A DNA stretch of 64,000 bases from Gracilibacillus caseinilyticus (GTDB lineage Bacteria > Bacillota > Bacilli > Bacillales > Amphibacillaceae), in assembly GCF_022919115.1 (NCBI RefSeq), contig NZ_CP095072.1, positions 3,224,001-3,288,000 on the forward strand, in the 5' to 3' direction. A program made the translations under genes and the position numbers. Under the pieces are notes generated by a model. It searched no databases, was not told the DNA's origin, and saw nothing but the letters and a program-made list of their open reading frames with translations. Every line of letters starts with the position of its first letter. Within the stretch, counting starts at the first letter, position 1. Shown here piece after piece: positions 19,318-27,566 of the stretch.

Positions 19318-20010
19318 ATGTTATCCAAACGACTTCAAGTGTTAGCAACGTATTTACAGTCACCGGTACATTTTGCAGATATCGGCTCAGATCATGCCTA
19401 CTTACCATGTTATGTCTGTTCAAAAGATCTTCAAGCAAAAGCTGTGGCAGGAGAAGTGAATCAGGGACCATATGAAAGGGCAATTCAAACGGTAGCTGAT
19501 CAAGAGCTAGCAGACCGGATTTCTGTTCGTAAGGGAGATGGCTTAGCTGTCATCAGTCCAGGAGAAGTTAGGCAGCTCACCATTGCCGGTATGGGTGGTA
19601 AACTGATTTGTCAGATATTAAATAATGACAAAGATAAATTACAGGGTGTAGAAAGATTGATCTTACAGCCTAATGTTGATGCTCCTTTAGTAAGAGAATG
19701 GCTACAAACGCATCAATATAAGATTGTGGCAGAAGAGATCATTGAAGAAGACGGTTATATATATGAAGTGCTGATCAGCGATTATACGGGAGACAATCTA
19801 TATTTAACGGATAAGGAAATTTTATTCGGTCCATTTTTGCTGGAAAAACAAAATGATGTGTTTAGACTAAAGTGGAAAAAGGAAATGGATAAACGTAACT
19901 ATTTGATCAATCAAATGAAACTGGCGACAACTGCTCCAGAAGCAAAGATAACACAATTACAAAAAGAATGTCGATGGATTCAGGAGGTTTTAGCAGATGA
20001 CAACGGTTAA
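19318..20010 (+). CDS. trmK: tRNA (adenine22-N1)-methyltransferase TrmK
   Basis: 230 residues from ATG 19318. The frame is open upstream to TTG 19288, but the N-terminus MLSKRLQVLATYL matches the family. The SAM-binding motif ADIGSDHAYLPC is at 20-31, and TIAGMGGKLI is the catalytic-region motif. The C-terminus is a coiled-coil arm. It modifies A22 in tRNA. It overlaps yqfO by 14 bases, a pairing conserved in Bacilli (yqfN-yqfO). Confidence 0.95.
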   Translation: MLSKRLQVLATYLQSPVHFADIGSDHAYLPCYVCSKDLQAKAVAGEVNQGPYERAIQTVADQELADRISVRKGDGLAVISPGEVRQLTIAGMGGKLICQILNNDKDKLQGVERLILQPNVDAPLVREWLQTHQYKIVAEEIIEEDGYIYEVLISDYTGDNLYLTDKEILFGPFLLEKQNDVFRLKWKKEMDKRNYLINQMKLATTAPEAKITQLQKECRWIQEVLADDNG

Positions 20011-21109
20011 GGATGTAATCAAACTGTTTGAGAAATGGGTTCCAATAACCCTTGCAGAATCATGGGATAATGTCGGGCTCCAAATAGGTTCTAAAAACCA
20101 GCCCGTACATAAATTAATGATCACACTAGACGTTGTTGAAGAAGTGGTGGACGAAGCGGTTGAAGGTGGAGTCGATATGATTATTGCACATCATCCTCTT
20201 TTGTTTAAAGGGATTAAATCTATTGATTTTTCCAGTCCGAAAGGGAGAGTCATTCAGAAGTTAATCCAACACAACATTTCCGTTTATGCTGCTCATACCA
20301 ATTTGGATGTAGTGGAAGGTGGCGTGAATGATTGGTTAGCAGAAAGACTAGAATTACAATATACAAAGGTGTTAGTACCAACAACAGAAGAATCATTGCT
20401 CAAATTTGTTGTTTATGTACCACGTACACATGTGACAGAAATGTTAGCGGCACTTGGTGAAGCTGATGCGGGACATATTGGAAATTACAGTCACTGTTCC
20501 TATAGAGGAGAAGGAACCGGTGCATTCAAACCATTAGAAGGGTCGGATCCATTTATTGGAAAAGAGTATAAAATGGAAGAAGTAGAAGAGTCGAAGGTCG
20601 AAACCATTATTAAAAAAAGTCAGTTGTCTCAAGTGCTGCAAGCTGCTCAGAAGGCACATCCTTATGAAGAAATGGCATATGATTTGCTTCCACTTGCTAA
20701 TAAAGGTGAGAAAAGGGGACTAGGACGTATCGGAACAGTCAAACAACCAATAACTTTAGCAAACTATGCATCATTAGTGAAAGAACAGTTACAGGTGCCA
20801 ACACTGAGATATGTTGGTGATCCTGAACAGCTTATTAAGAAAGTTGCCGTACTAGGAGGAAGTGGAAAGGGTTTTATAGATGCCGCTAAACATGCAGGTG
20901 CGGATGTTTACGTTACCGGTGATTTGACTTTTCATGACGCGCAGGATGCTGAGCAAGCTGGTTTTTCCTTAATTGACCCAGGTCATCACGTTGAGGAAGT
21001 GATGAAGCAAGGTGTGAAACGATTTTTTTCTGACCATATGGAACAGTTGCCAAATAGAATCGAGATAAAAGCGTCCAAATTATCAACCGAACCATTTCGG
21101 TTTATCTAA
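19997..21109 (+). CDS. yqfO: Nif3-like dinuclear metal-centre protein YqfO
   Basis: 370 residues, the long Gram-positive form of the Nif3/YbgI family with a PII-like inserted domain (~130-230, including FVVYVPRTHVTEML). Metal-binding motifs are visible as AHHPLLFKG (~63-71), AAHTNLD (~97-103) and DPGHHVEE near the C-terminus. Sometimes called GTP cyclohydrolase 1 type 2, but the true reaction is unsettled. It is translationally coupled to trmK, suggesting a shared role in RNA or cofactor metabolism (inference). Confidence 0.93.
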   Translation: MTTVKDVIKLFEKWVPITLAESWDNVGLQIGSKNQPVHKLMITLDVVEEVVDEAVEGGVDMIIAHHPLLFKGIKSIDFSSPKGRVIQKLIQHNISVYAAHTNLDVVEGGVNDWLAERLELQYTKVLVPTTEESLLKFVVYVPRTHVTEMLAALGEADAGHIGNYSHCSYRGEGTGAFKPLEGSDPFIGKEYKMEEVEESKVETIIKKSQLSQVLQAAQKAHPYEEMAYDLLPLANKGEKRGLGRIGTVKQPITLANYASLVKEQLQVPTLRYVGDPEQLIKKVAVLGGSGKGFIDAAKHAGADVYVTGDLTFHDAQDAEQAGFSLIDPGHHVEEVMKQGVKRFFSDHMEQLPNRIEIKASKLSTEPFRFI

Positions 21110-21213
21110 TTGATAAGAATAGGCAGCAGCATAGGTTAAAACGATACTGGGAAAAATAGACCTGTGTAAGTTGTTTTTTCTTCACAATTATCTGAACATG
21201 AAGATGGGGTCTT

Positions 21214-21962
21214 TATAATACGGAATATGTAAATTGGAACTGTCTGACATTGTGGACAATTTTGATAGATTCCATCTGCTTAGCAAAGCTCCGGAAATAT
21301 GCTCCGCGTCCTGTGGGGCACGGCTTCAGCTAACAGTGGAAAGAAAATTCTTTTCTTTCCACTGTGGATCTTCAGCTCGTACTGATCCCACGGTCTCCAC
21401 ATGTTTTCTACGCTTAAGGGAAGTTCTACAACGTTTAAAACAGCTAAAAGCGTGATTCTAGGCATTATACGTCATTAGAATAAGGTATAAATCCTGCAGA
21501 TAATGCTCCCTATCCTACCTGCCGCAATAATTGTAGCTAAACATGAGCGTAGGCCAATCACGTAGACTCGAGGTCACTGAAAAACATATTATGGAAATTT
21601 ATTCTCCCACTAAGATAGCTATAAACAGGTTTAAAGTGGTTTCAATCCACCACTTTTATATGATATTTTGCATGAATTTTGGGATTCGATTTTCCTGTCG
21701 CAAATTTTTATGGACTTATTCAGTGGCCTCCGTAGACTCCCGCGGGACATGCAGGTGCTGAAGATCCACTACATCTGCACCTGTGTCTACTAGTATCGCT
21801 TCGATTAAGCTTCTTCGGTGCAAGGCAGCAAAGAAGTAATTCGAGTAGTAGCCTAGCTTCAGCCGTGCCCCGCAGGACGCGGAGTGGTTGGCCGGAGCGG
21901 TATGTCAGCACACTAAGCAGTTCAAAATGACTTCAACGCTAGTTGACATAATCCGTATTATA
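21214..21962 (+). repeat. Intergenic fold-back repeat, copy C (longest copy, with nested element)
   Basis: This ~750-bp copy has TATAATACGGAATATGTAAA at the left and TTGACATAATCCGTATTATA at the right, an imperfect inverted repeat of ~20 bases. Subterminal GC-rich blocks are also inverted: CCGCGTCCTGTGGGGCACGG near 21306 against CCGTGCCCCGCAGGACGCGG near 21863. A palindrome AGTGGAAAGAAAA / TTTTCTTTCCACT is at 21335-21364. A nested element lies at 21570-21730. No coding potential is convincing. The bases outside it in 21110-22030 hold only a terminator near 21992-22015. Confidence 0.88.
21570..21730 (+). mobile_element. Nested miniature element in copy C, with 9-bp target duplication
   Basis: 161 bp bounded by GAGGTCACTGAA and its near-perfect inverse TTCAGTGGCCTC. 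It is flanked on both sides by CGTAGACTC (21561-21569 and 21731-21739), a 9-bp direct repeat typical of transposition. The centre has a hairpin AAAGTGGT/ACCACTTT. It has no transposase, so it would be moved in trans. A near-identical copy is at 37632-37793. Confidence 0.85.
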
Positions 21963-21991
21963 GGTAGTGTATATTATTTTTGTTAGTTAGG

Positions 21992-22016
21992 ACCGGGAGA
22001 GCTTTCCCGGTTTTTC
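21992..22016 (+). terminator. Terminator-like hairpin at the right flank of repeat copy C
   Basis: ACCGGGA and TTCCCGGT pair around a short loop and run into TTTTT. A related sequence with GCCCGGTTTTTCTTAG follows copy E (~38075-38092), so this tail probably belongs to the repeat. Confidence 0.6.
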
Positions 22017-22030
22017 CTAAAACATATTAG

Positions 22031-22090
22031 AAAAGCCGAACATAACAGAAATCCTTTTTGATGAGATTTCAAGTTATGTTCGGCTTTTTA
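22031..22090. terminator. Bidirectional terminator downstream of ispH
   Basis: AAAAGCCGAACATAAC (22031-22046) pairs perfectly with GTTATGTTCGGCTTTT (22073-22088), and an inner GAAATC/GATTTC pair is also present. Each strand gives a T-rich end. On the minus strand it follows ispH (stop at 22120). Confidence 0.88.
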
Positions 22091-22119
22091 TATTAGCTAA
22101 CTTTATGTCGTGGACTCTT

Positions 22120-23061
22120 TTATTTTGCTTTTACTTTTGGCAAGATCTTATCTTTTTTAACTTTGGAAGTAATATCCCACGTTTCTTGATTGTTCGCATT
22201 GAAATTCTCAATAAATCTAATCACTTCTTTAGCAATTGGTGTTGGCGTTGATGCGCCTGCGGTTACAGCTACTTTCTCTACACCTTCTAGCCAATCGAGC
22301 TGGATCTCGGACACGTCAGCGATACGATAAGCTTGTGTTCCTGCCTTCTCAATGGAAACCTGTGCCAGGCGGTTTGAGTTATTACTTCTTGGATCGCCGA
22401 CTACCAGCGTTAGATCTGCATCTTTCGCTTGTTCTGCAACAGCTTCCTGACGAACTTGTGTTGCCATACAGATTTCTTGTTCTAACTCAGTCTGTGGATA
22501 CTTCTCTTGTACTTTCAACATGACATCGTGGACATCCCACTGACTCATTGTTGTCTGATTGGTAACTAATATTTTATCTGCATGTAATTCCAGAGTGTCA
22601 ACATCTTCCATATTTTGAATCAAATGGACGTGTTCAGGAGCAACACCTACAGCACCTTCAGGCTCTGGATGTCCTTTTTTACCGATATAGACAATTTCAT
22701 AATTATCTTTGACTTTTTCGCGGATCAAGTCATGTGTCCGGGTAACGTCTGGACAAGTTGCATCTAGAACTGTCAGACCCTTTTGTTCTGCACGTTGTTT
22801 CACTTCTGGTGACACACCGTGTGCGGTAAAAATGACAGTTCCGTCATTAATTTCTTCTAACAGCTCTGCTCTGTTTTTCCCATCTAAAGTATAAACGCCT
22901 TGTTCTTCAAAAGCGTTGGTTACATGCGAATTATGAACAATCATACCAAGAATATAAATAGGACGAGGTAGATTGGGATCCTTCACTGCATTTTGTGCAA
23001 TGACCATTGCATCGACAACTCCATAGCAATATCCTCTAGGAGCGATCTTAATTACTTCCAT
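22120..23061 (-). CDS. ispH: 4-hydroxy-3-methylbut-2-enyl diphosphate reductase IspH
   Basis: 313 residues. ATG at 23061 is chosen (AGGGGGAACC ribosome site just upstream on this strand), giving [15 protein letters not shown]. The three Fe-S cluster cysteines are visible at C12, C103 and C198, with substrate-binding H43, H81 and H131 (motif HPEPEG). It catalyses the last step of the MEP isoprenoid pathway, forming IPP and DMAPP; ispG, the preceding step, is at 27567-28670. It is divergent from cshB and has its own SigA promoter at 23140-23168. Confidence 0.96.
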   Translation of the reverse strand: MEVIKIAPRGYCYGVVDAMVIAQNAVKDPNLPRPIYILGMIVHNSHVTNAFEEQGVYTLDGKNRAELLEEINDGTVIFTAHGVSPEVKQRAEQKGLTVLDATCPDVTRTHDLIREKVKDNYEIVYIGKKGHPEPEGAVGVAPEHVHLIQNMEDVDTLELHADKILVTNQTTMSQWDVHDVMLKVQEKYPQTELEQEICMATQVRQEAVAEQAKDADLTLVVGDPRSNNSNRLAQVSIEKAGTQAYRIADVSEIQLDWLEGVEKVAVTAGASTPTPIAKEVIRFIENFNANNQETWDITSKVKKDKILPKVKAK

Positions 23062-23139
23062 TATGGTTCCCCCTCTGTACTTTCTACTAGAGATCAAGTA
23101 AAATGTGTAATAGTGGACGTATATATGTCCAATACTTAT

Positions 23140-23168
23140 ATTATAAAGGTATTTGCTGTAATTGACAA
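23140..23168 (-). promoter_or_regulatory. SigA promoter of ispH
   Basis: Read on the minus strand: TTGTCA (23168-23163), a 17-base spacer, and a perfect TATAAT (23145-23140). This is about 80 bases upstream of the ispH start. Confidence 0.8.
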
Positions 23169-23197
23169 AGATATTTCATACAATGAAGGAGATTAAC

Positions 23198-24508
23198 ATG
23201 GAAAAGCACTTATTCAGACAATATGCATTGAATGACTGGATGTATGACGTCATAGGAGAACTTGATTTTTATGAACCGACAGCCATTCAAGCTAAAGTCA
23301 TCCCTGAGGCATTAAGAGGTAAAGATATTATTGGACAGTCAGAAACAGGCTCCGGTAAAACACATGCTTTCTTAATTCCATTATTAAATAATATAGAGAC
23401 AGATCGGTCACAAACACAAGTAATACTGACAGCACCTACGCGTGAGCTTGCTATTCAGATTTACGATGAAGTAAAGAAAATCACCGAATTTTCGGGGAAA
23501 CAGGATCAATGGCGTGCCAAATTAATCATTGGTGGTACTGACAAGAAACGAATGGTAGAAAAAATGAAACAACCTCCGCATATCGTAGTCGGAACACCAG
23601 GGCGTATTCTGGATTTGATTAAAGATGGTGTGCTCGATATTTATGAGGCTAAATCATTTGTAATAGATGAAACGGACTTAATGCTTGAACTCGGTCTAAT
23701 TGAAGAGATCGATAAAATATTGGTCCATGCTGATCGTGATATACAGCTGATGGTATTTTCCGCTACAATCCCGGAGAAATTACAGCCGTTCCTAAAAAAA
23801 TATTTACATGCTCCAATATATGTGAAGATTGATGATCGATTGGCTCCAGAAAAATTAGAACATCGTTTAATAGACCGGAAACATCGAGATCCGGCATCCA
23901 TTATTGCTGAAATCTCAACATTAATTCATCCTTATTTAGCAATTATATTTACGAATGGCAAGGAGAAAGCTAATCAATTAGCTGAGGAACTGCAAGCAAA
24001 AGGATTAGAAGTAGGTCTTATTCACGGTGGACTTAATCAGCGTGAACGGAAGCGGGCGTTAAAAGAAATTCAACAGTTGAAATATCAATATATTGTTGCA
24101 ACAGATTTAGCTGCAAGGGGAATTGATATTAAAGGTGTCAGTCATGTCATCAATGCAGAGCTCCCTAAGGAAGAATCCTTCTATTTGCACAGAGTCGGCA
24201 GAACAGCTCGAGCAGGTATGGAAGGTACAGCAATCAGTATTTATCATGATGATGATATTGATTTGATTAAGATATTAGAGAAAAAAGGTTTAACCTTTAC
24301 CTATTATGATGTAGTTAAAGGAGAATGGCGTGAAGCGAAAGCGTGGAATATCAGACAAAAAAGAGAAAAACAAGAATCAGAAATTGAAAAGAAAGCATGG
24401 AAGCAAGTGAGAAAACCGAAAAAAGTAAAGCCAGGTTACAAAAGAAAGATGAAGTATCAACAAGAGAAAGCGAAAAAGAAAATTAAACGAAATCAATTCA
24501 AGAAATAA
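23198..24508 (+). CDS. cshB: DEAD-box RNA helicase CshB-like (with DETD Walker B)
   Basis: 436 residues from ATG 23198 with AAGGAGA upstream. Helicase motifs: Q motif PTAIQAKVIP, motif I SETGSGKT, motif Ia PTRELA, motif III SAT, motif V DLAARGIDI, motif VI HRVGRTARAG. Motif II reads DETD (157-160) instead of DEAD, an unusual substitution. A basic Lys/Arg-rich tail (~385-436) fits RNA binding. The position between ispH and nfo matches B. subtilis cshB (yqfR), a cold-shock helicase acting on RNA with ribosome and degradosome roles. Confidence 0.92.
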   Translation: MEKHLFRQYALNDWMYDVIGELDFYEPTAIQAKVIPEALRGKDIIGQSETGSGKTHAFLIPLLNNIETDRSQTQVILTAPTRELAIQIYDEVKKITEFSGKQDQWRAKLIIGGTDKKRMVEKMKQPPHIVVGTPGRILDLIKDGVLDIYEAKSFVIDETDLMLELGLIEEIDKILVHADRDIQLMVFSATIPEKLQPFLKKYLHAPIYVKIDDRLAPEKLEHRLIDRKHRDPASIIAEISTLIHPYLAIIFTNGKEKANQLAEELQAKGLEVGLIHGGLNQRERKRALKEIQQLKYQYIVATDLAARGIDIKGVSHVINAELPKEESFYLHRVGRTARAGMEGTAISIYHDDDIDLIKILEKKGLTFTYYDVVKGEWREAKAWNIRQKREKQESEIEKKAWKQVRKPKKVKPGYKRKMKYQQEKAKKKIKRNQFKK

Positions 24509-24528
24509 AGAAAAGGTGAGAGGTAAAA

Positions 24529-25422
24529 ATGTTAAAATTAGGTTCCCATGTATCAATGAGTGGAAAAAAAATGTTGTTAGCGTCAAGTGAAGAAGCGGTA
24601 TCGTATGGTGCCAATACATTTATGATCTATACTGGTGCTCCACAGAACACAAGAAGAAAACCGATTGAAGAGCTTAATATTGATGCAGGAAAAAAACATA
24701 TGAAGGATAATGGTATTGAGGAAATTGTTGTACATGCCCCTTATATTATCAATATAGGTAATGCTAAGAAAAAAGAAACATTTGATTTAGGCGTACGTTT
24801 CCTCAAAAATGAAATTGATCGGACAGAATCCCTTGGAGCCAAACAGATTGTGCTTCACCCAGGTGCACATGTAGGGGAAGGTGCCGAAGTAGGAATTGGC
24901 AAAATAATTGAAGGGCTAAATGAAGTACTTGACCCAAATCAGGATGTCCAAATTGCTTTAGAAACAATGGCTGGCAAAGGATCTGAAATCGGCAGAAACT
25001 TTGAAGAATTGGCAAAAATTATTGATGGTGTCACACACAACCATAAACTGTCAATTTGTTTCGATACTTGCCACGTCCACGATGCAGGATATCCGGTCGT
25101 AGCAGACTTTGATGGAGTACTCAATGAATTTGATAAAATTATTGGTTTGGACCGGCTGAAAGTAGTGCATATTAACGATAGTAAGAATGAATGCGGTGCA
25201 GGAAAAGACCGTCATGAAAACATAGGCTTTGGACACATTGGTTTCGATGCGATTCATAAAATTGTGCACCACGACCAATTAAAAGACCTGCCAAAGATTT
25301 TGGAGACACCTTATGTAGGCGAAGATAAGAAAAATAAAAAACCGCCATACCAATTTGAAATTGAAATGCTAAGACAAGGTTCTTTCGTTTCAGATCTCAA
25401 AGAAAAAATCGTTCAGCAATAA
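24529..25422 (+). CDS. nfo: Endonuclease IV (AP endonuclease) Nfo
   Basis: 297 residues, a full-length TIM-barrel AP endonuclease. The zinc ligands are recognisable in [46 protein letters not shown] and [10 protein letters not shown]. It cleaves 5' of abasic sites in base-excision repair. It is 20 bases after cshB, probably the same transcript. In B. subtilis yqfS has this position, and the enzyme also protects spore DNA. Confidence 0.96.
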   Translation: MLKLGSHVSMSGKKMLLASSEEAVSYGANTFMIYTGAPQNTRRKPIEELNIDAGKKHMKDNGIEEIVVHAPYIINIGNAKKKETFDLGVRFLKNEIDRTESLGAKQIVLHPGAHVGEGAEVGIGKIIEGLNEVLDPNQDVQIALETMAGKGSEIGRNFEELAKIIDGVTHNHKLSICFDTCHVHDAGYPVVADFDGVLNEFDKIIGLDRLKVVHINDSKNECGAGKDRHENIGFGHIGFDAIHKIVHHDQLKDLPKILETPYVGEDKKNKKPPYQFEIEMLRQGSFVSDLKEKIVQQ

Positions 25423-25500
25423 TGCTAAAAGTTAGAACACTGATATTGTAAAGATATACTACGAAGTAAATTCATAAAAATACCATACTTTCCTCTTATA

Positions 25501-25636
25501 TTTGGCTATTTTGAAATGATTTAAATGTGTAGCAAAGCTCCGGAAATATGCCCCACAGTAAGCGGAGTGGTTGGTCAGAGCGGTATTTTAGCACACTAAA
25601 TCTGTCAAAACCAACTCAACGCTTGTTAGCATAAAG
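25501..25636 (+). repeat. Intergenic fold-back repeat, copy F (internally deleted)
   Basis: A short degenerate copy. The left-half sequence (GGCTATTTTGAAATGATTT, then AGCAAAGCTCCGGAAATATG) is joined directly to the right-half sequence (GCGGAGTGGTTGGTCAGAGC, then GCTTGTTAGCATAA). The middle is deleted and the right end is eroded. The flanking bases in 25423-25500 and 25637-25710 show nothing else. Confidence 0.75.
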
Positions 25637-25710
25637 TTGTCATTACTTCGTAGTATTCTTCAACTTCATATTTCTTTAGTGACTTTCAACCATCAGTAAT
25701 ATCTCAAGAG

Positions 25711-25764
25711 AAAAGTCGAATCATAACTCGAATCTTACTTGATGACGTTTTATGTTCGGCTTTT
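25711..25764. terminator. Terminator between nfo and yqfT (convergent)
   Basis: AAAAGTCGAATCATAAC pairs with TTATGTTCGGCTTTT with a bulge and a G-U wobble. The stem is closely related in sequence to the terminator at 22031-22090. Confidence 0.65.
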
Positions 25765-25837
25765 AATTTGACTAAAATCCACTTTTCCCAGACTCTTTCC
25801 TGTCGTATGCATATTTTTTATATTTAAAATAAAACTA

Positions 25838-26122
25838 TTACTGGAAATAGTGCTCCAAACCGTATTCTTTAATTAATTGTTGAAATAACTGCTGGCAAGC
25901 TTTTGCTGTTTTCAAATCGGTGAGCTGCGCTAATTTCTTGATCATTCTAGTTCGATCTTCAGCTTTTGTCGGATCGTAATTACTCGTGTTTAAATGAGCG
26001 GTAATGGAAGTTGCTTGCTCTGGTGAAATAGAAATGTTGTATTGTCGAGCGTATTTTAATACTTCATTTGTATCCAAATTTTTCAGCTTATTCATCATAA
26101 GTCGTTTCGTAAGTCCATTCAT
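25838..26122 (-). CDS. yqfT: DUF2624 family protein YqfT
   Basis: 94 residues, helical and soluble. Motifs recognised: NEVLKYARQYNISISPEQA and TKAEDRTRMIKKLAQLTD. It is the counterpart of B. subtilis yqfT, which likewise lies next to nfo, though here it is on the opposite strand and convergent with nfo. Function unknown. The zurA-zurM-zur genes that follow yqfT and yqfU in B. subtilis are not here. Confidence 0.82.
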   Translation of the reverse strand: MNGLTKRLMMNKLKNLDTNEVLKYARQYNISISPEQATSITAHLNTSNYDPTKAEDRTRMIKKLAQLTDLKTAKACQQLFQQLIKEYGLEHYFQ

Positions 26123-26310
26123 GAATATGGCTCCTTTCCATTCGATATTTCTATTTTATGCATCGATGTTTAGGTTTTGTGCATAAAGGTTATTAGTAGT
26201 GAGTGTTTATTATTTGCATTTCTCGACAAATTTAGCTAACATTATCCGCTGTAGGTAAAATGGCAACGTCGTGGTTGCATGCATTTACAAAGAAGGAGTG
26301 TACAATAAGG

Positions 26311-27018
26311 ATGACGAAAAGAATACAATGGATTGGCATTGTATTGATTTTAGTGTTTGTAGCTTGGAGCTATTATCAAATAAATTCATATCAATCAAAA
26401 GTACAGACACTAGAAGAGGAAAATATTGAATTGGAACAGGATTTAAAAAAAATGGAATCCCAATCTCAATATATATTAAGCCAATCCACTCAAAAAGATG
26501 TTAAAATGACAAGAGAAAATTGGCCGAAATTCTTTGACTTAGCAGAGGTAATGGTCGAAGATAGTGAAGGGAAATTCTTACGACCATGGGCCATCTATCT
26601 TGTGAAAGAAGCAGAGGAGTATGATATAGATCCGTTTATTGCTTACGAATTGTTGAAGGTCGAATCCGGAAGCAGTTTTAATACAAAGTTAGTTGGCCCA
26701 GAAACAAAATATGGACATGCATACGGCATGGCGCAGTTTATGAAAAATACGGCACCATGGATTGCAGATATGGCGGAAATGCCCTATGATCAGGAAATGT
26801 TATTTGACCCGTATTATTCGATAAAATTGTCATTAGTGTACTTGGATTTTCTTTATGATCAATATAATAACTGGGATGAGACATTGACAGCTTATAATCG
26901 AGGGATGGCAGGATTAGAGCAGTACAAACTGCACAATGGGCATGCGAAAAGTTCGTATGCAACAAAAATCCAAAATAATGCAGGTGAATATCAAGAATTT
27001 GTTGCATTTGCCCAGTAG
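26311..27018 (+). CDS. Membrane-anchored lytic transglycosylase (SLT domain)
   Basis: 235 residues from ATG 26311 (AAGGAG 12 bases upstream). An N-terminal membrane anchor (~6-22) is followed by a short coiled coil (~28-60) and an SLT-type transglycosylase domain with catalytic Glu118 in LLKVESGSSF. Further family motifs are YGHAYGMAQFM and the late AYNRGMAG. It would cleave peptidoglycan glycan strands outside the membrane with anhydro-muramyl formation. Monocistronic, transcribed away from yqfT. A housekeeping, growth or spore-wall role cannot be distinguished. Confidence 0.85.
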   Translation: MTKRIQWIGIVLILVFVAWSYYQINSYQSKVQTLEEENIELEQDLKKMESQSQYILSQSTQKDVKMTRENWPKFFDLAEVMVEDSEGKFLRPWAIYLVKEAEEYDIDPFIAYELLKVESGSSFNTKLVGPETKYGHAYGMAQFMKNTAPWIADMAEMPYDQEMLFDPYYSIKLSLVYLDFLYDQYNNWDETLTAYNRGMAGLEQYKLHNGHAKSSYATKIQNNAGEYQEFVAFAQ

Positions 27019-27104
27019 TTCCAAAGTAGAATTTACCACGTAAGTGCTAAGTCGAATGAGACATACTATGTTTGTACCTCTAAAAGAAAGGGAGGGTATA
27101 TAGT

Positions 27105-27521
27105 ATGCCAAATCATCAAGATGAACAGCATGTAGAGAATGCACCAAAGATTGATAATGGACACATCGATGAATCCCCGCAATCCAAACAATTTGTGGCG
27201 ACGGATGAGTTATATGCAGTAGATGAGGCATATAAGAGAGAAGCAGAGACCTCTGCTGAATTATCAGCAAGTGAATTTAACCGTCCGGTCGCATCCGATG
27301 AACAAGAAACAGAGATGCAAACAAATGTTAATCCTGTTTATGGTTGGATCGGTTTAATTGCTGCCATTGCATCATTTTTTGTATGGCCACTTATAATGGC
27401 TATTGGTGCCATTGTTTTAGGATTTATATCCAAAAAACAAGGTGCAGATACACTTGGTAACTCTGCTATCGCAATCGGGATTATCTCGATTATATTATCG
27501 ATGATTCTGATACCATTTTAG
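27105..27521 (+). CDS. yqfX: DUF4190-type membrane protein (YqfX position)
   Basis: 138 residues. The N-terminal ~75 residues are hydrophilic, acidic and probably disordered. The C-terminus holds two membrane helices separated by GFISKKQGADTLGNSAIA, the DUF4190 pattern. It has an AAAGGGAGGG ribosome site. B. subtilis yqfX also lies beside ispG (yqfY) and I infer equivalence. No function is known. It is convergent with ispG through the shared terminator at 27532-27566. Confidence 0.75.
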   Translation: MPNHQDEQHVENAPKIDNGHIDESPQSKQFVATDELYAVDEAYKREAETSAELSASEFNRPVASDEQETEMQTNVNPVYGWIGLIAAIASFFVWPLIMAIGAIVLGFISKKQGADTLGNSAIAIGIISIILSMILIPF

Positions 27522-27531
27522 ATAAGAATTA

Positions 27532-27566
27532 AAAAAGGCAAGCCTGTTACAGGCTTGCCTTTTTAT
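27532..27566. terminator. Bidirectional terminator between yqfX and ispG
   Basis: AAAAAGGCAAGCCTG and CAGGCTTGCCTTTTT form a perfect stem with a TTA loop, flanked by A and T runs serving both strands. Confidence 0.93.

Noticed and set aside
21234..21455. ORFs on both strands over the left half of copy C
   Set aside because: They follow the GC-rich fold-back DNA and are not kept open in copies D or E.
21543..21761. 72-codon ORF inside repeat copy C, with a similar ORF at 37654-37857 in copy E
   Set aside because: The shared protein-like frame simply reflects the near-identical nested element. It crosses the element ends and lacks a ribosome site, and the two copies differ by changes spread over all codon positions.
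21935..21962. Outward-facing SigA promoter formed by the repeat terminus (TTGACATAATCCGTATTATA)
   Set aside because: The TTGACA and TATTAT lie too close together, and no -10 occurs at 17 bases in most copies. Kept only as a remote possibility.
23162..23197. TTGACA at 23162 as -35 of cshB
   Set aside because: No -10 hexamer lies 16-18 bases downstream. The same bases are better explained as the -35 of the divergent ispH promoter on the minus strand.
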